Shown: piece by piece, positions 1-8,701 of the stretch | How the letters are laid out: each line of letters begins with the position of its first letter | How positions within the stretch are numbered: position 1 is the first letter of the stretch | DNA from: DAITQM01 sp039794245 | GTDB taxonomy: Bacteria; Pseudomonadota; Gammaproteobacteria; Xanthomonadales; Wenzhouxiangellaceae | Assembly: GCA_039794245.1 (NCBI GenBank) | Contig: JBDIVS010000031.1 | Location: 1 to 13,067, forward strand | DNA: 13,067 nt | Direction: 5' to 3' | Position numbers and translations under genes: made by a program | Notes under the pieces: model-generated | Seen by the model: only the letters and a program-made list of their open reading frames with translations | What the model was told of the DNA's origin: nothing | Database searches by the model: none

Positions 1-3000
1 GATTGACGCTGCCACCGATGCCGTACTGGCAGTTCGGCTTGCGGGTGGTTGTATCGTAGGCGATCAACTGGGTGGTGGTAATCTGGGTTTCCGGCGAGGT
101 CACGCCCGTCAGGGACGGCGGATTGGTTGCGTAGTCGGCCCGCGTCGTCGTCACCTGCCGGGTCAGCTTGTTCAGCCACCAGGTCGTTTCGTTTGCCTCG
201 AAGGTGTTGGTCACCGTTTGGGTACGGGTAACGACCGGGTTGTTGTTTTCCAGATCCTGCGTGATGGCCGAATCGGTCAGCACGTTGCCAAAGGCATCAT
301 ACGTACGCGACATCCACGTCTGGCTATAGGCGGTGAAGGCCGCCTGGTTGGGCGCCGGGTTGGGCTCGAAGCGAATCGCCTGCGAGGTGCTCAGCACCGG
401 CTGCCAGGTGCCGGGGATGCCGGCCTGGGCGGCACCCATTCCACCGGTCCCGCCGAGATTGCAGAGGGCGGCCACGGTGCCGTCGGCCTTGCGGCAATCC
501 CAGCCGGAAGTGTCGGCGGTGAGGATCCTGGCGGTCGCCGGGTCGGGCAGGACGAAGGCGCCGTCGGCGGCCCGATCCTGGAAGGGATCGTAGGGCGCAC
601 TGGCCAGTTGGGTGTAAGTCGCCTCCAGCCGCCCGGCCAGCGGGAAGAGCTGGTGAAACACCGAAACAGAGCGCAGGTTGTTTGCCGCATCGTCGGGCAG
701 CTCGGCCGGGTTGGTCACCACCTGCTCGGAAACGATCTTGCGAAAGCCCTGGAAACCTCGGCCCCGGTTGTTGAACACCGCTTCCTCGTAGCCGTAAAAC
801 GTGGTGTTCGGCAGCTTGAGCCAGCCGGCGCAGTCTTCCGGCGGCTCGCAGTCGAGACCGTTCGACTGGTCGAAGCGCGAGACGACGTACATCGTGGAAG
901 TGAAGTAGAAATACTCGTCACCGCCGTATTGCAGGTAATCGATGCCCTGGTCGCGGTTGGGCAGGGTGTAGAGCGGCAGGCCGGTGCCCGGGCGTGACGC
1001 CGACGACGACAGCGGGGCGTAATGCCAGCGCGCCTCGTTGCCGAAACCGTCGATCACCGCGCCCATCAGGTCCAGCACCCGGTCGCGGGGTTGTTGCAGT
1101 GAGGTGATGTAGTAGCCGCGCTTCGAATTCTCGAAGTTGGGGCCGCACTCGATGCCGGACGGCGGCGCACCCTGCGCCTGATGGGTGCAATGGAAATCAT
1201 CGGACAAAAGGGGCAGCAGGCCCGGTGGGTAACCGACCGCCAGATCGGCAAGCAAACCTTGATCGGTGGTGCACTTGGTTCGGGTCTCGGGGTTGGTAGT
1301 GGTGTCACTGAAAGGATCGAATTCCTGACAGCCGAACATCGTCGCGATATCCGTGATGCCGTCGCCGTTGAAATCGGCGATCACGCTGTTGGCATTGGCA
1401 ATGATCGGCGTCATGGGATCGGGGTCGTACAGCACGAAGGCATATTGGCCGGTGGCGCTGTCGTAAGTCAGTTTCGCCACGCCCATCTCATAGGTCGATG
1501 AATCCTGGTCGCCGAAACCCATAAAGTAGGTACCGCCGACGCAGTGTTCGCCCGGGCTACTGTCATCGCCGCAGGTCTCGGGGGGGCGCGGAGCATCGGG
1601 TTCCAGCAGGCTGCCGTCCATGCTGCCCGGACAATAGGTGCCGAAGATTTCCTGGTTTCCCGGCGTGAAGCCGTGCAAAAAGCGCAGGCAGATCGCCTGC
1701 TTCAGCCGGCGCGGCACCAGCAGGTCGGTGCGGCCATCGCTGTTCCAGTCAATCGGTTTGATCAGCGAGGCATAGCGCGGCGCCACCAGCGGCGCGCTCT
1801 GCTGGGGGCTGAGGGTCCGCGGATGGGCCGTCAGCGCCAGGCTCAACGCCGCCGGCACCGTCACCGGGGCAGCCGGCTTCAGGCGGCCGCCATCATTGAT
1901 CTGAAGATGCCACTGGCCGATGGGTAACGAACCCGGGCCGCTTTCCTGGTTGTTGGGCAGGAACAGAAAATCCGTCAGGCCGTCGCCGTTGACATCTAGC
2001 GGCAGGTTATAGGTCAGCCGCGGGTCGGTGTGCATGCCGAGCGACGGGCCGGTCTCCGCCCACAGTTCCTTCACGGTGAAATTGGGCGTATTGCCCGCCC
2101 CCGGTGCTGAAATCAAATAGCGGGTGATCGCCGACTGGTAGCCGGTTGGGATGCGCACATTATTGATTGTAATATCCCCCAGCGAAAAATTTTCAAAGTA
2201 GAGATCGGGGATCGTGCTTGGAATGGCGATATCCAAAATGCCGTCGCCATTGAAATCTTCGAGCGACGGGCGGGTGCCACGCTCGGCCACCTCGGTGCCG
2301 TTCGCCGGGGCGCACGGCCATGTGTAGATAATGCCGTTGTCGGTGAAATGAAGATGCTCGCCGTTGGCATCGGTCACCTCGCCGTGGTTGACCCACAGGC
2401 GCAGGGCCGTGGTATTGAACGCCTCCCCTCCGCAAACGATGGTCGCGTCAAGGAACAACAGGGCATCGACCCGCCCGTCGCCGGTGACATCGCCCCAGAT
2501 CGGGGTTTCCCGGACCACCTGGCTGTCGGGCCACAGGGTCAGCGGTAGATCGGTATAGACCGGCTCGAACAGATCGCCCAGCACCGGGGTGCCGGCGGCG
2601 GCGGTGTTCAGCCAATGGGTGAAGGCCAGCACGTACTGGCCTGGGTTGGCCGGGTCTTCGATCGCGCCATACAGATCGACGCGGCCGTCATTGTCCAGAT
2701 CGGTATAGAACGAGGCCGGCAGATTGGCACGCTCCAGGAATTCCTGCTCGACCATGGCAATGACCTCGGCCTCGACGCTCGCCCGCTGTGTACTGTCGGG
2801 GAAGGCCTGAGTGTCGAGCCGGCTCAAGGTGGCATCGACCGCCGCCTGGAATTCGGCCGGGTTGATAAACTGAGTGCGCAGCACCATGGGATTGCCCGGC
2901 TCGTCGGCCTGGGCATCGGGGTCCAGATTGACCCGCCAACGCTCGCCGCCATCGGCATCGATCGAGATCAGCCATGGACGCGGGGCGCCGTCGGAGAGGA

Positions 3001-6000
3001 TCACTTCGCGCGCCCCGTCGCCGTCGAAATCGCCGGCCGGCGTGATGCGCGCCCCGCGGGTGGTGGTTTCGCCGCTCCACACCATCGGATCGTTGTCGAT
3101 GATGTTGCGCGGCGCGCTTCCCCCCTGACCATCGCGATCGGTCTGCCAGCGACCCCAGCCGAATTGCGGCGCCTCGTCACCCCAATCGAAGGCGGTGGGC
3201 GGCAGGCACCTCGGGACCCCCTGGTCGCTGGCACACTCGGTAACGCTGGTGAGCAGGGTGCGGCCGGTGGCGGCGCTGGTGGTGTAGGCGGTGCGGTATT
3301 CGCGGACCCAATCGGTGCCGACCGTGGTGGTGATCTTGTCCAGCCGTTTTGTCTGCACGCTGCGGTAACCCGCCAGGTACGATTCGGCGCGGTCGCCTGC
3401 ATCGCGATCCATGTAGCTGAAATCGACCCGGCGATTGCCGGCCGTGGCGTTGAAACCGGTATAGACGATGGCGCTCAGCAGGTGCTCGCCGGGCCCGGCG
3501 ATCGTGTACTGGTAGTCGATCCGGTTGCCGGCCTTATCCTGCTCGCGGGTCAGCAGCCAGGCACTGGCGACACAGGCGGTGCCCGTGACGGGCTGCGGAC
3601 GCACTTGCGATGCCGGGGATGCGGTCGTATCGCCGTAAGTGCGGGTGATGTTCTCTTTGCTCTCGACGGTGAAGCTGATGCTGCAACCGCTGGTGGCGCC
3701 GCTCGTTCCGTTCAGGGTCACCTGGACGAAGCTGTCGATTTCGGTGCGGTATTTCGATCCCGGCGCCCAATAATCGCCTGTAGCTTCACGAATCAGGCGT
3801 TGACCGTCCAGGCACAGGCGATCGGAGTTATCGAACGTGACGCCCTTGCCGATGCCGTCCTGGGCGATCGTTGCCGGGCAGCGGCTGATCGAACCACCGG
3901 CCGCCAGCGACCAGCCCATGCCGAGCGGACCGTTGCCGGCGCGGCTCGAGTAATTCAGCGATACCGCCGGCTGCATGCCCTGGCGGCCCGGCGGGACGTT
4001 GATCGGGATCGTATAAGTCGCCGCACCGCCGGAAACCCCGGCCTCGCCGGCCACAGCGCCGACGGTGGCATCATGGCTGACGGCACCCAGCGCTTCACTG
4101 TGGGCGGTCTGGCTATTGATCAGTTCATCCGGTATATCGGCGAGGCCGCTTCCAGGCACGCTGCCGGTGATCGTTAAGATTCGCGAGGTGGCAATGACCG
4201 TCCCCTCGACGTTGTTCGGCACACCATTCGGCGCCCGGCTGTGTAATCTGAAAACGTAAGTGCCGGGTTGTTGGATATAGCATTCAAAATCGGCGACCAC
4301 AAAGTCACTATTGATCGTCGGGCCATTGGCATCGTCGCCGGCGGTGCATAAATCGCTGAGCCGCAGCAGGTCATTACCCCCGTTTTCGCTGTAAAACGGC
4401 ACGTTTTCGGGAAAGTAATCATCGGTAAACCAGGTCAGCTTGACCAGGCACGACGGGTTCTGGGCACTGAGCGCGCAACTGGTCGCATCGGGATCATCGC
4501 CGATCTTGTAGCCGATAAAGTGCATGCTGGCGACTTTATCAACCGGTATTGTGGCATGTTGATCGTCAGCGCAATCATTTGTGCCAGTTCGTTTGATTAG
4601 CGTTGCGTTACGTCCGCCGACATTATTCAATGCCAGATTGAAACAGACCTTGCCAGTACGGGGATCCATGACCGAATCGGAGGTGGTACCAAGGTATTCC
4701 CGGCCGCCGAAGCCAGAAGCAATCACCTTGTTTTCCTCGGTCCGCCAGGTTTCAGGCGTGATCCCGAACGGGTTGTTACCGGGGTAAGCCGCAAAAAACC
4801 TGTTCTCGGCCCGCCAGGTGCCCGAAGCCGTCGGTGAACAGCCGTCCTCATTACAATTGGTCGTCAGTAACCATATGGGATCTCCGGCATCATCAAAAAA
4901 ATTGAGCCCGAGGGAAAACAGCGAGCTTTCGATCCACTCGACCAGGAAAAAGTCGTTATCTGCCAGTGCCTCGCCGGCATCAAAAAGATCACCTTCGGTC
5001 CAGACGCCGCTGTAGTGATCGTGAGGGTTGATGGGTATCGGGGTTTGAATCGATGGGTGATCCAGGGCGATATCGTGGAGTTGATGCGACACCGCATCCA
5101 CCATGCCATCCCCCTGATTGATCGTAACCTCGATCCAGGCATTCTGGTTCGGTTCACTGTTCTCAATAGGGGATATATTCGCATTATCGAAATACAACCG
5201 CACCGTGCCGACTTGTTGATCCGCAACATCTGTGCAATTTTGTTGGTTAAGAGGGCATTTCCGCGGATAAACAAGCGCCCCTTCATAATAATCACCGCCA
5301 GCGCTGTCTTCAACCAACTGCATGCGTGTGAAATACCATACCGGCGACCACTGGCCGTTGATGATTTTGTGCGTGTACCAGAAACCGATCAGGTCGTAGC
5401 TGATTCCGAATTCCTGGTGAATCTCATCAAATCTCAGCTCGTTTGCCCAGTAAAAGCGCCAACCACTGCCTCTATGGTCAGGATCGTCGCCCCAATGACC
5501 GGGGTTCAAATCGCCAGGCCCGCCGGGGATTGGATCGCCCTGGGTGTTGTCGCCGCCGGCAGGTAAGTCAGGGCAGCGTGTATTTTCATCCCATACCGGC
5601 GTGTTATCCGGATTGATGCTTAGCGGTGTGATGCTGCTGACTGCACCAGAGGTCGCACCAAACTCAGCGCGCGCCTGAATAACCACTGCTGCGGGATTTT
5701 CTGAGACCGCTACCGCGACGCTGGTATCCAGCGACTCCCAATACCAGCTTTGAGCGGCACTGTCGTATTCCGCATTGCGGAAAAAGACAGGTTGGGGACT
5801 TGCCAGCAACCAGGCCGGGATATAGTTTGGGTCATAATCCAAACTGAATCGTTCAGGTGCATCACTGTTTAGGTCATAATACCATCTTAGTTTAACCGTT
5901 CCAAATATGATATCGTCTGTCTCACTTTGGATGGATTCATCGAACCAGCAAAGATTGGATACCGGCCCCAGATTGACTGTAGGATTGACAACCTGCGAAG

Positions 6001-8455
6001 GGCTTGTGACTTCGTCCGAACACCGGTCGCCGTTCTGCCGGTCCCGCTGGCAGGCGGCGATCTTGAAAGAAATATCGCCGTAGTTGCGCAGCCGCTTGAT
6101 ATCGAGGTGTGTCTCCTCGATGGCGTATTTGATTGAGGTCGTGGTGCCGCCGCGAATTTCCGTAATCCGGTAATAATCGACCGTGCCTGGGTCCGGCGTT
6201 GACCAGGTCAACCGATATTCGCCATTTGGAACCGAGGTTCCCCCGAATCCAGTGATCACCGGAGGCGGAATCGCCGGATCGAATGCCGGCGGCACCAGGG
6301 CCGTGACTTCGGCGTGCGGTCCGCACTGGCGCTCGGCGCCAGCGCCGCGACAGGCCACCACCCGCATAATACCGCCCGGGTAGTTCTGTATACCGCCGAC
6401 CTCGGCCGTCCACGACGATGCCAGACCCCGCGTGATCACCAGCGGCGCGATGCCGTTCACATCCGGAAACAGCGGCCGGACCTCGAACTCGTCGGGCAGG
6501 CTCGCGCCGGGCGCCGCAGGATAACTCCAGGCAATCTGGGCGGTATCGTTTGCCACGCCGTTCAGCACCAGACCGATTGGTGCCAGTAGGGGGTATGTGG
6601 GGTCAATGAAAACGGAGGGCCTTCCACACTCGGTTTCAGAGTGGCAGGCGGCGATCGAGAAGCGATAGAATCGGCTCGGGTTAAAGTCGATATCGATTGT
6701 CGTTTCGGCCGTGTCGCCGCCGGCAATCCATTGGGATACGGGCAAATCGACTCCATTCGGACGATACTGTATCTGGTAGCCGTTGACTCCCCAGCTTGCG
6801 GGCGATGGCTGCCAGGCAAGACGGTAGGCGCCGCCGGCGTCAATCAATTCCGCCATGAGATTCGCCGGGGCATCCGGATCGCAGAACGCAGGCCCCTGAA
6901 ACCGAATAGGGATCCTCAGACACAACTCCCGGCATTCCACACCGCCGGCATGTTGCCAGAACCAATCTTCTACTATATCCTGGTTCGTGCAAAGCATGCG
7001 GGTGTCGCCGGATAGGTCGAGCTGGTAGTTGATACCCGGATGATTGCCCGGTGAAAGGGTGGTCAGCGCCGAGTTCTGACCCAGGTTCAGCCAGGCAAGC
7101 GGGGCAGCCGGCAGTGTATCGAGCGAGAAGTTCGCCGGTAAGCCCGTCCCGATCAGGGAAAGGGCTTCCAACTCCGGGATGGTGGCCAGACCAGGGGACG
7201 CCCAATTCAACGGGTTGCCATCTGCTATGACGTTCACAGCGGAGGTCAGATTAGCCAGATTAGCGAGGCTGGTCATCTGATTATCTGAAAGATCCAGCGT
7301 GATCAATGCAGCCGGTGATCCTTTCTGCGGGGTGAACGACGGAACGCCGTTCCAGCCCAGCCGCGCCAGTCGGAGATGACTCAAGCCGTTCAGTTCGTCG
7401 ATCGCAACGCCGGCACTGAACAAGGTCAAAGCGGCGATCCCCGACACATCGAGCACGTTCAGGCTGCTCAATCCGATAAGCGAATTGATTTTACTGAAAC
7501 TATTGCTGGTACTGCCCTGGCTGTTGTGAACGTCGAGCACTTGTAAAGCGCTAAACTGCGCGAGGGCGTCGATATCGATCTGCTGCAAGCCGCGGTCGAT
7601 ACACACCACGTAGGTAATGTCCGCCACGTTCGTGCTCATATCGAAGCCGTTGGCCAACAGGCAGTTCTGCAACGCCGGCGGCTGCGTGCCGACGGTGGCT
7701 GTGCCCTTGGTGACGGTCAGGGTACCGCCCTCGCTCCATTCACTGCCGGTGGTTGTTTCGCCACCGCGCGTCGAGGCGCTTGACTTGCCGGCGCCGCCTG
7801 TGACGCCTGTGGCGGTGGTCGATGCCGGGCTCGATGCCGAGTTTGCTGTCTGGCCCGCTTCTCGGTATATGGCACGGACAAATACCTGATAATCGGCTTC
7901 GGCCATGCGTCGGAAACGGATATGCGCCGGCAGCCGGGCGGGACCGTTGCCGTTGCCGCGGATACGGGGCATCACCCGGTAGTGTTCGAAGCTTTGCCCG
8001 TCCCGGACCAGAAATACTTCGTAATGCGACAGTTCAAACGCACTGCCCACCGGCAGATCCGCCGGCCGGTTCCAGCGCACGGCGAAATGCGGCGGCACGC
8101 GCCGTTGCGGGTTGTTCTCCCTGGGTGTCACCCGGATATTGCTGACCCCCGGCAACTCCCGCATGACACCGTCTTCCGGCGGCCGGCAGCCGCGCTCAGC
8201 CAGCGCAGCACAGGCCGCCGCGTCCTGCAACTCGCCGTCGCTGCGCGGCAGCTCACGCCCGGCTTCGTATTCGACAACCCGGGCGAAATACGCCTCGGGA
8301 TCCAGATAACCGAATTCCTGGATAATCGTGTCGATGATGGTCTGTACAGCCTCGGCCTGCGTCTTCTGGCTGTGGGCCGGCGATGAGATCAACAACAATC
8401 CAAAGGCCGCCAGCGCAGCGGCGTTGACGAGACGGCGGTCGGCAATCTGGACCAT
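1..8455 (-). CDS. Giant exported SpvB/FG-GAP/Rhs (Tc-toxin B-like) protein, 3' end outside window
   Basis: One frame stays open for 2818 codons from ATG at 8455 to the window edge, so the C-terminus is missing. A GGGAG ribosome binding site lies 8 nt before the ATG. Residues 1-29 form a Sec signal peptide (RR, a hydrophobic Ala/Leu core, then AHS before Gln30), so the product should leave the cytoplasm. Domains in order, with approximate residues: helical segment 30-100; fibronectin-III-like 103-200; Ser/Thr/Gly linker 200-245; leucine-rich-repeat-like 270-465; three more FN3-like domains 526-822, each ending in a Cys pair; a divergent fourth 829-946; two Trp/Tyr-rich repeats 984-1290; an SpvB-type domain from about 1470 (GAATYTIPI, NYSSRAGNGPLGMGWSL); seven DxDGDG-type loops 1809-2371; a TcdB-middle-like region with RGFQGFR near 2563; and the first YD motif, YDAFGNVL, near 2715. 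By family knowledge, SpvB plus FG-GAP plus Rhs marks Tc toxin B-type and polymorphic-toxin shells that encase a C-terminal effector. Function, target and payload cannot be seen. It could instead be a non-toxic surface adhesin. Confidence 0.9.
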   Translation of the reverse strand, partial: MVQIADRRLVNAAALAAFGLLLISSPAHSQKTQAEAVQTIIDTIIQEFGYLDPEAYFARVVEYEAGRELPRSDGELQDAAACAALAERGCRPPEDGVMRELPGVSNIRVTPRENNPQRRVPPHFAVRWNRPADLPVGSAFELSHYEVFLVRDGQSFEHYRVMPRIRGNGNGPARLPAHIRFRRMAEADYQVFVRAIYREAGQTANSASSPASTTATGVTGGAGKSSASTRGGETTTGSEWSEGGTLTVTKGTATVGTQPPALQNCLLANGFDMSTNVADITYVVCIDRGLQQIDIDALAQFSALQVLDVHNSQGSTSNSFSKINSLIGLSSLNVLDVSGIAALTLFSAGVAIDELNGLSHLRLARLGWNGVPSFTPQKGSPAALITLDLSDNQMTSLANLANLTSAVNVIADGNPLNWASPGLATIPELEALSLIGTGLPANFSLDTLPAAPLAWLNLGQNSALTTLSPGNHPGINYQLDLSGDTRMLCTNQDIVEDWFWQHAGGVECRELCLRIPIRFQGPAFCDPDAPANLMAELIDAGGAYRLAWQPSPASWGVNGYQIQYRPNGVDLPVSQWIAGGDTAETTIDIDFNPSRFYRFSIAACHSETECGRPSVFIDPTYPLLAPIGLVLNGVANDTAQIAWSYPAAPGASLPDEFEVRPLFPDVNGIAPLVITRGLASSWTAEVGGIQNYPGGIMRVVACRGAGAERQCGPHAEVTALVPPAFDPAIPPPVITGFGGTSVPNGEYRLTWSTPDPGTVDYYRITEIRGGTTTSIKYAIEETHLDIKRLRNYGDISFKIAACQRDRQNGDRCSDEVTSPSQVVNPTVNLGPVSNLCWFDESIQSETDDIIFGTVKLRWYYDLNSDAPERFSLDYDPNYIPAWLLASPQPVFFRNAEYDSAAQSWYWESLDTSVAVAVSENPAAVVIQARAEFGATSGAVSSITPLSINPDNTPVWDENTRCPDLPAGGDNTQGDPIPGGPGDLNPGHWGDDPDHRGSGWRFYWANELRFDEIHQEFGISYDLIGFWYTHKIINGQWSPVWYFTRMQLVEDSAGGDYYEGALVYPRKCPLNQQNCTDVADQQVGTVRLYFDNANISPIENSEPNQNAWIEVTINQGDGMVDAVSHQLHDIALDHPSIQTPIPINPHDHYSGVWTEGDLFDAGEALADNDFFLVEWIESSLFSLGLNFFDDAGDPIWLLTTNCNEDGCSPTASGTWRAENRFFAAYPGNNPFGITPETWRTEENKVIASGFGGREYLGTTSDSVMDPRTGKVCFNLALNNVGGRNATLIKRTGTNDCADDQHATIPVDKVASMHFIGYKIGDDPDATSCALSAQNPSCLVKLTWFTDDYFPENVPFYSENGGNDLLRLSDLCTAGDDANGPTINSDFVVADFECYIQQPGTYVFRLHSRAPNGVPNNVEGTVIATSRILTITGSVPGSGLADIPDELINSQTAHSEALGAVSHDATVGAVAGEAGVSGGAATYTIPINVPPGRQGMQPAVSLNYSSRAGNGPLGMGWSLAAGGSISRCPATIAQDGIGKGVTFDNSDRLCLDGQRLIREATGDYWAPGSKYRTEIDSFVQVTLNGTSGATSGCSISFTVESKENITRTYGDTTASPASQVRPQPVTGTACVASAWLLTREQDKAGNRIDYQYTIAGPGEHLLSAIVYTGFNATAGNRRVDFSYMDRDAGDRAESYLAGYRSVQTKRLDKITTTVGTDWVREYRTAYTTSAATGRTLLTSVTECASDQGVPRCLPPTAFDWGDEAPQFGWGRWQTDRDGQGGSAPRNIIDNDPMVWSGETTTRGARITPAGDFDGDGAREVILSDGAPRPWLISIDADGGERWRVNLDPDAQADEPGNPMVLRTQFINPAEFQAAVDATLSRLDTQAFPDSTQRASVEAEVIAMVEQEFLERANLPASFYTDLDNDGRVDLYGAIEDPANPGQYVLAFTHWLNTAAAGTPVLGDLFEPVYTDLPLTLWPDSQVVRETPIWGDVTGDGRVDALLFLDATIVCGGEAFNTTALRLWVNHGEVTDANGEHLHFTDNGIIYTWPCAPANGTEVAERGTRPSLEDFNGDGILDIAIPSTIPDLYFENFSLGDITINNVRIPTGYQSAITRYLISAPGAGNTPNFTVKELWAETGPSLGMHTDPRLTYNLPLDVNGDGLTDFLFLPNNQESGPGSLPIGQWHLQINDGGRLKPAAPVTVPAALSLALTAHPRTLSPQQSAPLVAPRYASLIKPIDWNSDGRTDLLVPRRLKQAICLRFLHGFTPGNQEIFGTYCPGSMDGSLLEPDAPRPPETCGDDSSPGEHCVGGTYFMGFGDQDSSTYEMGVAKLTYDSATGQYAFVLYDPDPMTPIIANANSVIADFNGDGITDIATMFGCQEFDPFSDTTTNPETRTKCTTDQGLLADLAVGYPPGLLPLLSDDFHCTHQAQGAPPSGIECGPNFENSKRGYYITSLQQPRDRVLDLMGAVIDGFGNEARWHYAPLSSSASRPGTGLPLYTLPNRDQGIDYLQYGGDEYFYFTSTMYVVSRFDQSNGLDCEPPEDCAGWLKLPNTTFYGYEEAVFNNRGRGFQGFRKIVSEQVVTNPAELPDDAANNLRSVSVFHQLFPLAGRLEATYTQLASAPYDPFQDRAADGAFVLPDPATARILTADTSGWDCRKADGTVAALCNLGGTGGMGAAQAGIPGTWQPVLSTSQAIRFEPNPAPNQAAFTAYSQTWMSRTYDAFGNVLTDSAITQDLENNNPVVTRTQTVTNTFEANETTWWLNKLTRQVTTTRADYATNPPSLTGVTSPETQITTTQLIAYDTTTRKPNCQYGIGGSVN
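1343..3031 (-). repeat. Seven FG-GAP/VCBS calcium-loop motifs inside the giant protein
   Basis: Seven acidic loops of the DxDxDG type are encoded here, starting at residues 1809 (DFDGDGAREV), 1919 (DLDNDGRVDL), 1989 (DVTGDGRVDAL), 2067 (DFNGDGILDIA), 2154 (DVNGDGLTDFL), 2236 (DWNSDGRTDLL) and 2361 (DFNGDGITDIA). Spacing is roughly 70-125 residues. In known FG-GAP and VCBS proteins such loops bind calcium at the blades of a beta-propeller, and in Tc toxin B subunits a propeller of this kind forms the docking gate. The third loop (DVTGDG) and the sixth (DWNSDG) deviate from the consensus but keep most ligand positions. The repeats are conserved in protein sequence only, with no DNA-level tandem repeat. 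Confidence 0.75.
4581..5505 (-). repeat. Two degenerate tandem Trp/Tyr-rich domains inside the giant protein
   Basis: Copy 1 (about residues 984-1125) has GWRFYW, then GFWYTHKIINGQWSPVWYF, then VGTVRLYFDNAN. Copy 2 (about 1149-1290) has HYSGVWTEG, LGLNFFDDAGDPIWLLTT, and closes with VCFNLALNNVGGRNATLIKRT-like residues near 4581-4640. Both follow the pattern of a domain I recall from exported gammaproteobacterial proteins: a Gly-Trp opening, an aromatic strand, GxPVW, a 'VGT..L.F.DAN' strand and a final IxR. The assignment is from memory and the copies are divergent. The block lies in the most AT-rich part of the gene. Its function is unknown. Confidence 0.45.
5990..6880 (-). repeat. Three tandem fibronectin-III-like domains with a shared C-terminal cysteine pair
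   Basis: Three consecutive units of about 90 residues open with a Pro-rich strand and an LxW or IxW strand (YRLAWQPSPASW, AQIAWSYPAAP, YRLTWSTPDPGTVDYYRI). They close with a strand and loop bearing two cysteines: SIAACHSETECG, VVACRGAGAERQCG and KIAACQRDRQNGDRCS. This matches the F-G loop disulfide seen in many extracellular bacterial FN3 domains and fits export of the protein. The N-terminal FN3-like domain of the same protein (residues 103-200) lacks the pair. Confidence 0.6.
7060..7640 (-). repeat. Leucine-rich-repeat-like segment of the giant protein
   Basis: Residues about 270-465 contain short beta-strand motifs at LRR-like spacing: LQVLDVHN, LNVLDVSG, LSHLRLARLGWN, LITLDLSDNQMTSLANL, LEALSLIG and LAWLNLGQN. 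A Cys-containing cap follows (MLCTNQDIVEDWFW, VECRELC). LxxLxLxxN solenoids usually bind proteins, so this part may recognise a partner or host surface. The repeats are irregular, so the number of turns is uncertain. Confidence 0.55.
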
Positions 8456-8482
8456 GATGGTTTCTCCCGATGACAATACCCC

Positions 8483-8507
8483 CCGGCAGAAACCCCCTTT
8501 CCGCCGG
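8483..8507 (-). promoter_or_regulatory. Stem-loop in the 5' leader of the giant gene
   Basis: On the minus strand, CCGGCGGAAA and TTTCTGCCGG can pair as a 10-bp stem with one G-U pair and a GGGGG loop. It ends about 15 nt before the GGGAG ribosome binding site and lies downstream of the predicted start of transcription, so it would be in the mRNA. No T-run follows, so it is not an intrinsic terminator. It could affect translation or mRNA stability; that role is inference. Confidence 0.5.
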
Positions 8508-8538
8508 AAGATAATATGCCTTATATCCCCTTATGGCA

Positions 8539-8567
8539 ATCCTACCCTGGTATTTGGCCGGTATCAA
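8539..8567 (-). promoter_or_regulatory. Sigma-70-like promoter for the giant gene
   Basis: On the minus strand TTGATA (8567-8562) and TAGGAT (8544-8539) are separated by exactly 17 nt. Each hexamer is close to consensus (TTGACA, TATAAT). Transcription would begin near 8532 and give a leader of roughly 75 nt containing the stem-loop at 8483-8507. This is the best-matching promoter in the gap. Confidence 0.55.
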
Positions 8568-8644
8568 CCCCCAGGCGAAAATTTTTTCTCGCATTGACAG
8601 GCGGGTGGGACTCGCCAGGCCGGCGACCGCGAGGGTGACTGAAT

Positions 8645-8662
8645 GGCGGCGGGGTCGCCGCC
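8645..8662. repeat. GC-rich perfect hairpin
   Basis: GGCGGCG and CGCCGCC form a perfect 7-bp inverted repeat with a 4-nt spacer, between the two promoter-like elements. A transcript from the upstream element would carry it. There is no T-run, so termination here would need another factor. Confidence 0.4.
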
Positions 8663-8701
8663 GGAATGTCCGTATCCGGTGCCTGACCTCCCCACTGAAA
8701 A

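Noticed and set aside
2615..4177. 520-codon open frame on the plus strand
   Set aside because: It lies antisense to the SpvB/FG-GAP part of the giant gene. Its translation is low-information Gly/Ala/Arg/Val with no family motif, and such frames are expected opposite GC-rich coding DNA.
8253..8594. 113-codon minus-strand frame overlapping the start of the giant gene
   Set aside because: It is in another frame, overlaps the promoter and leader, and lacks a signal peptide or any motif. The frame from 8455 has a ribosome binding site, a signal peptide and continuity.
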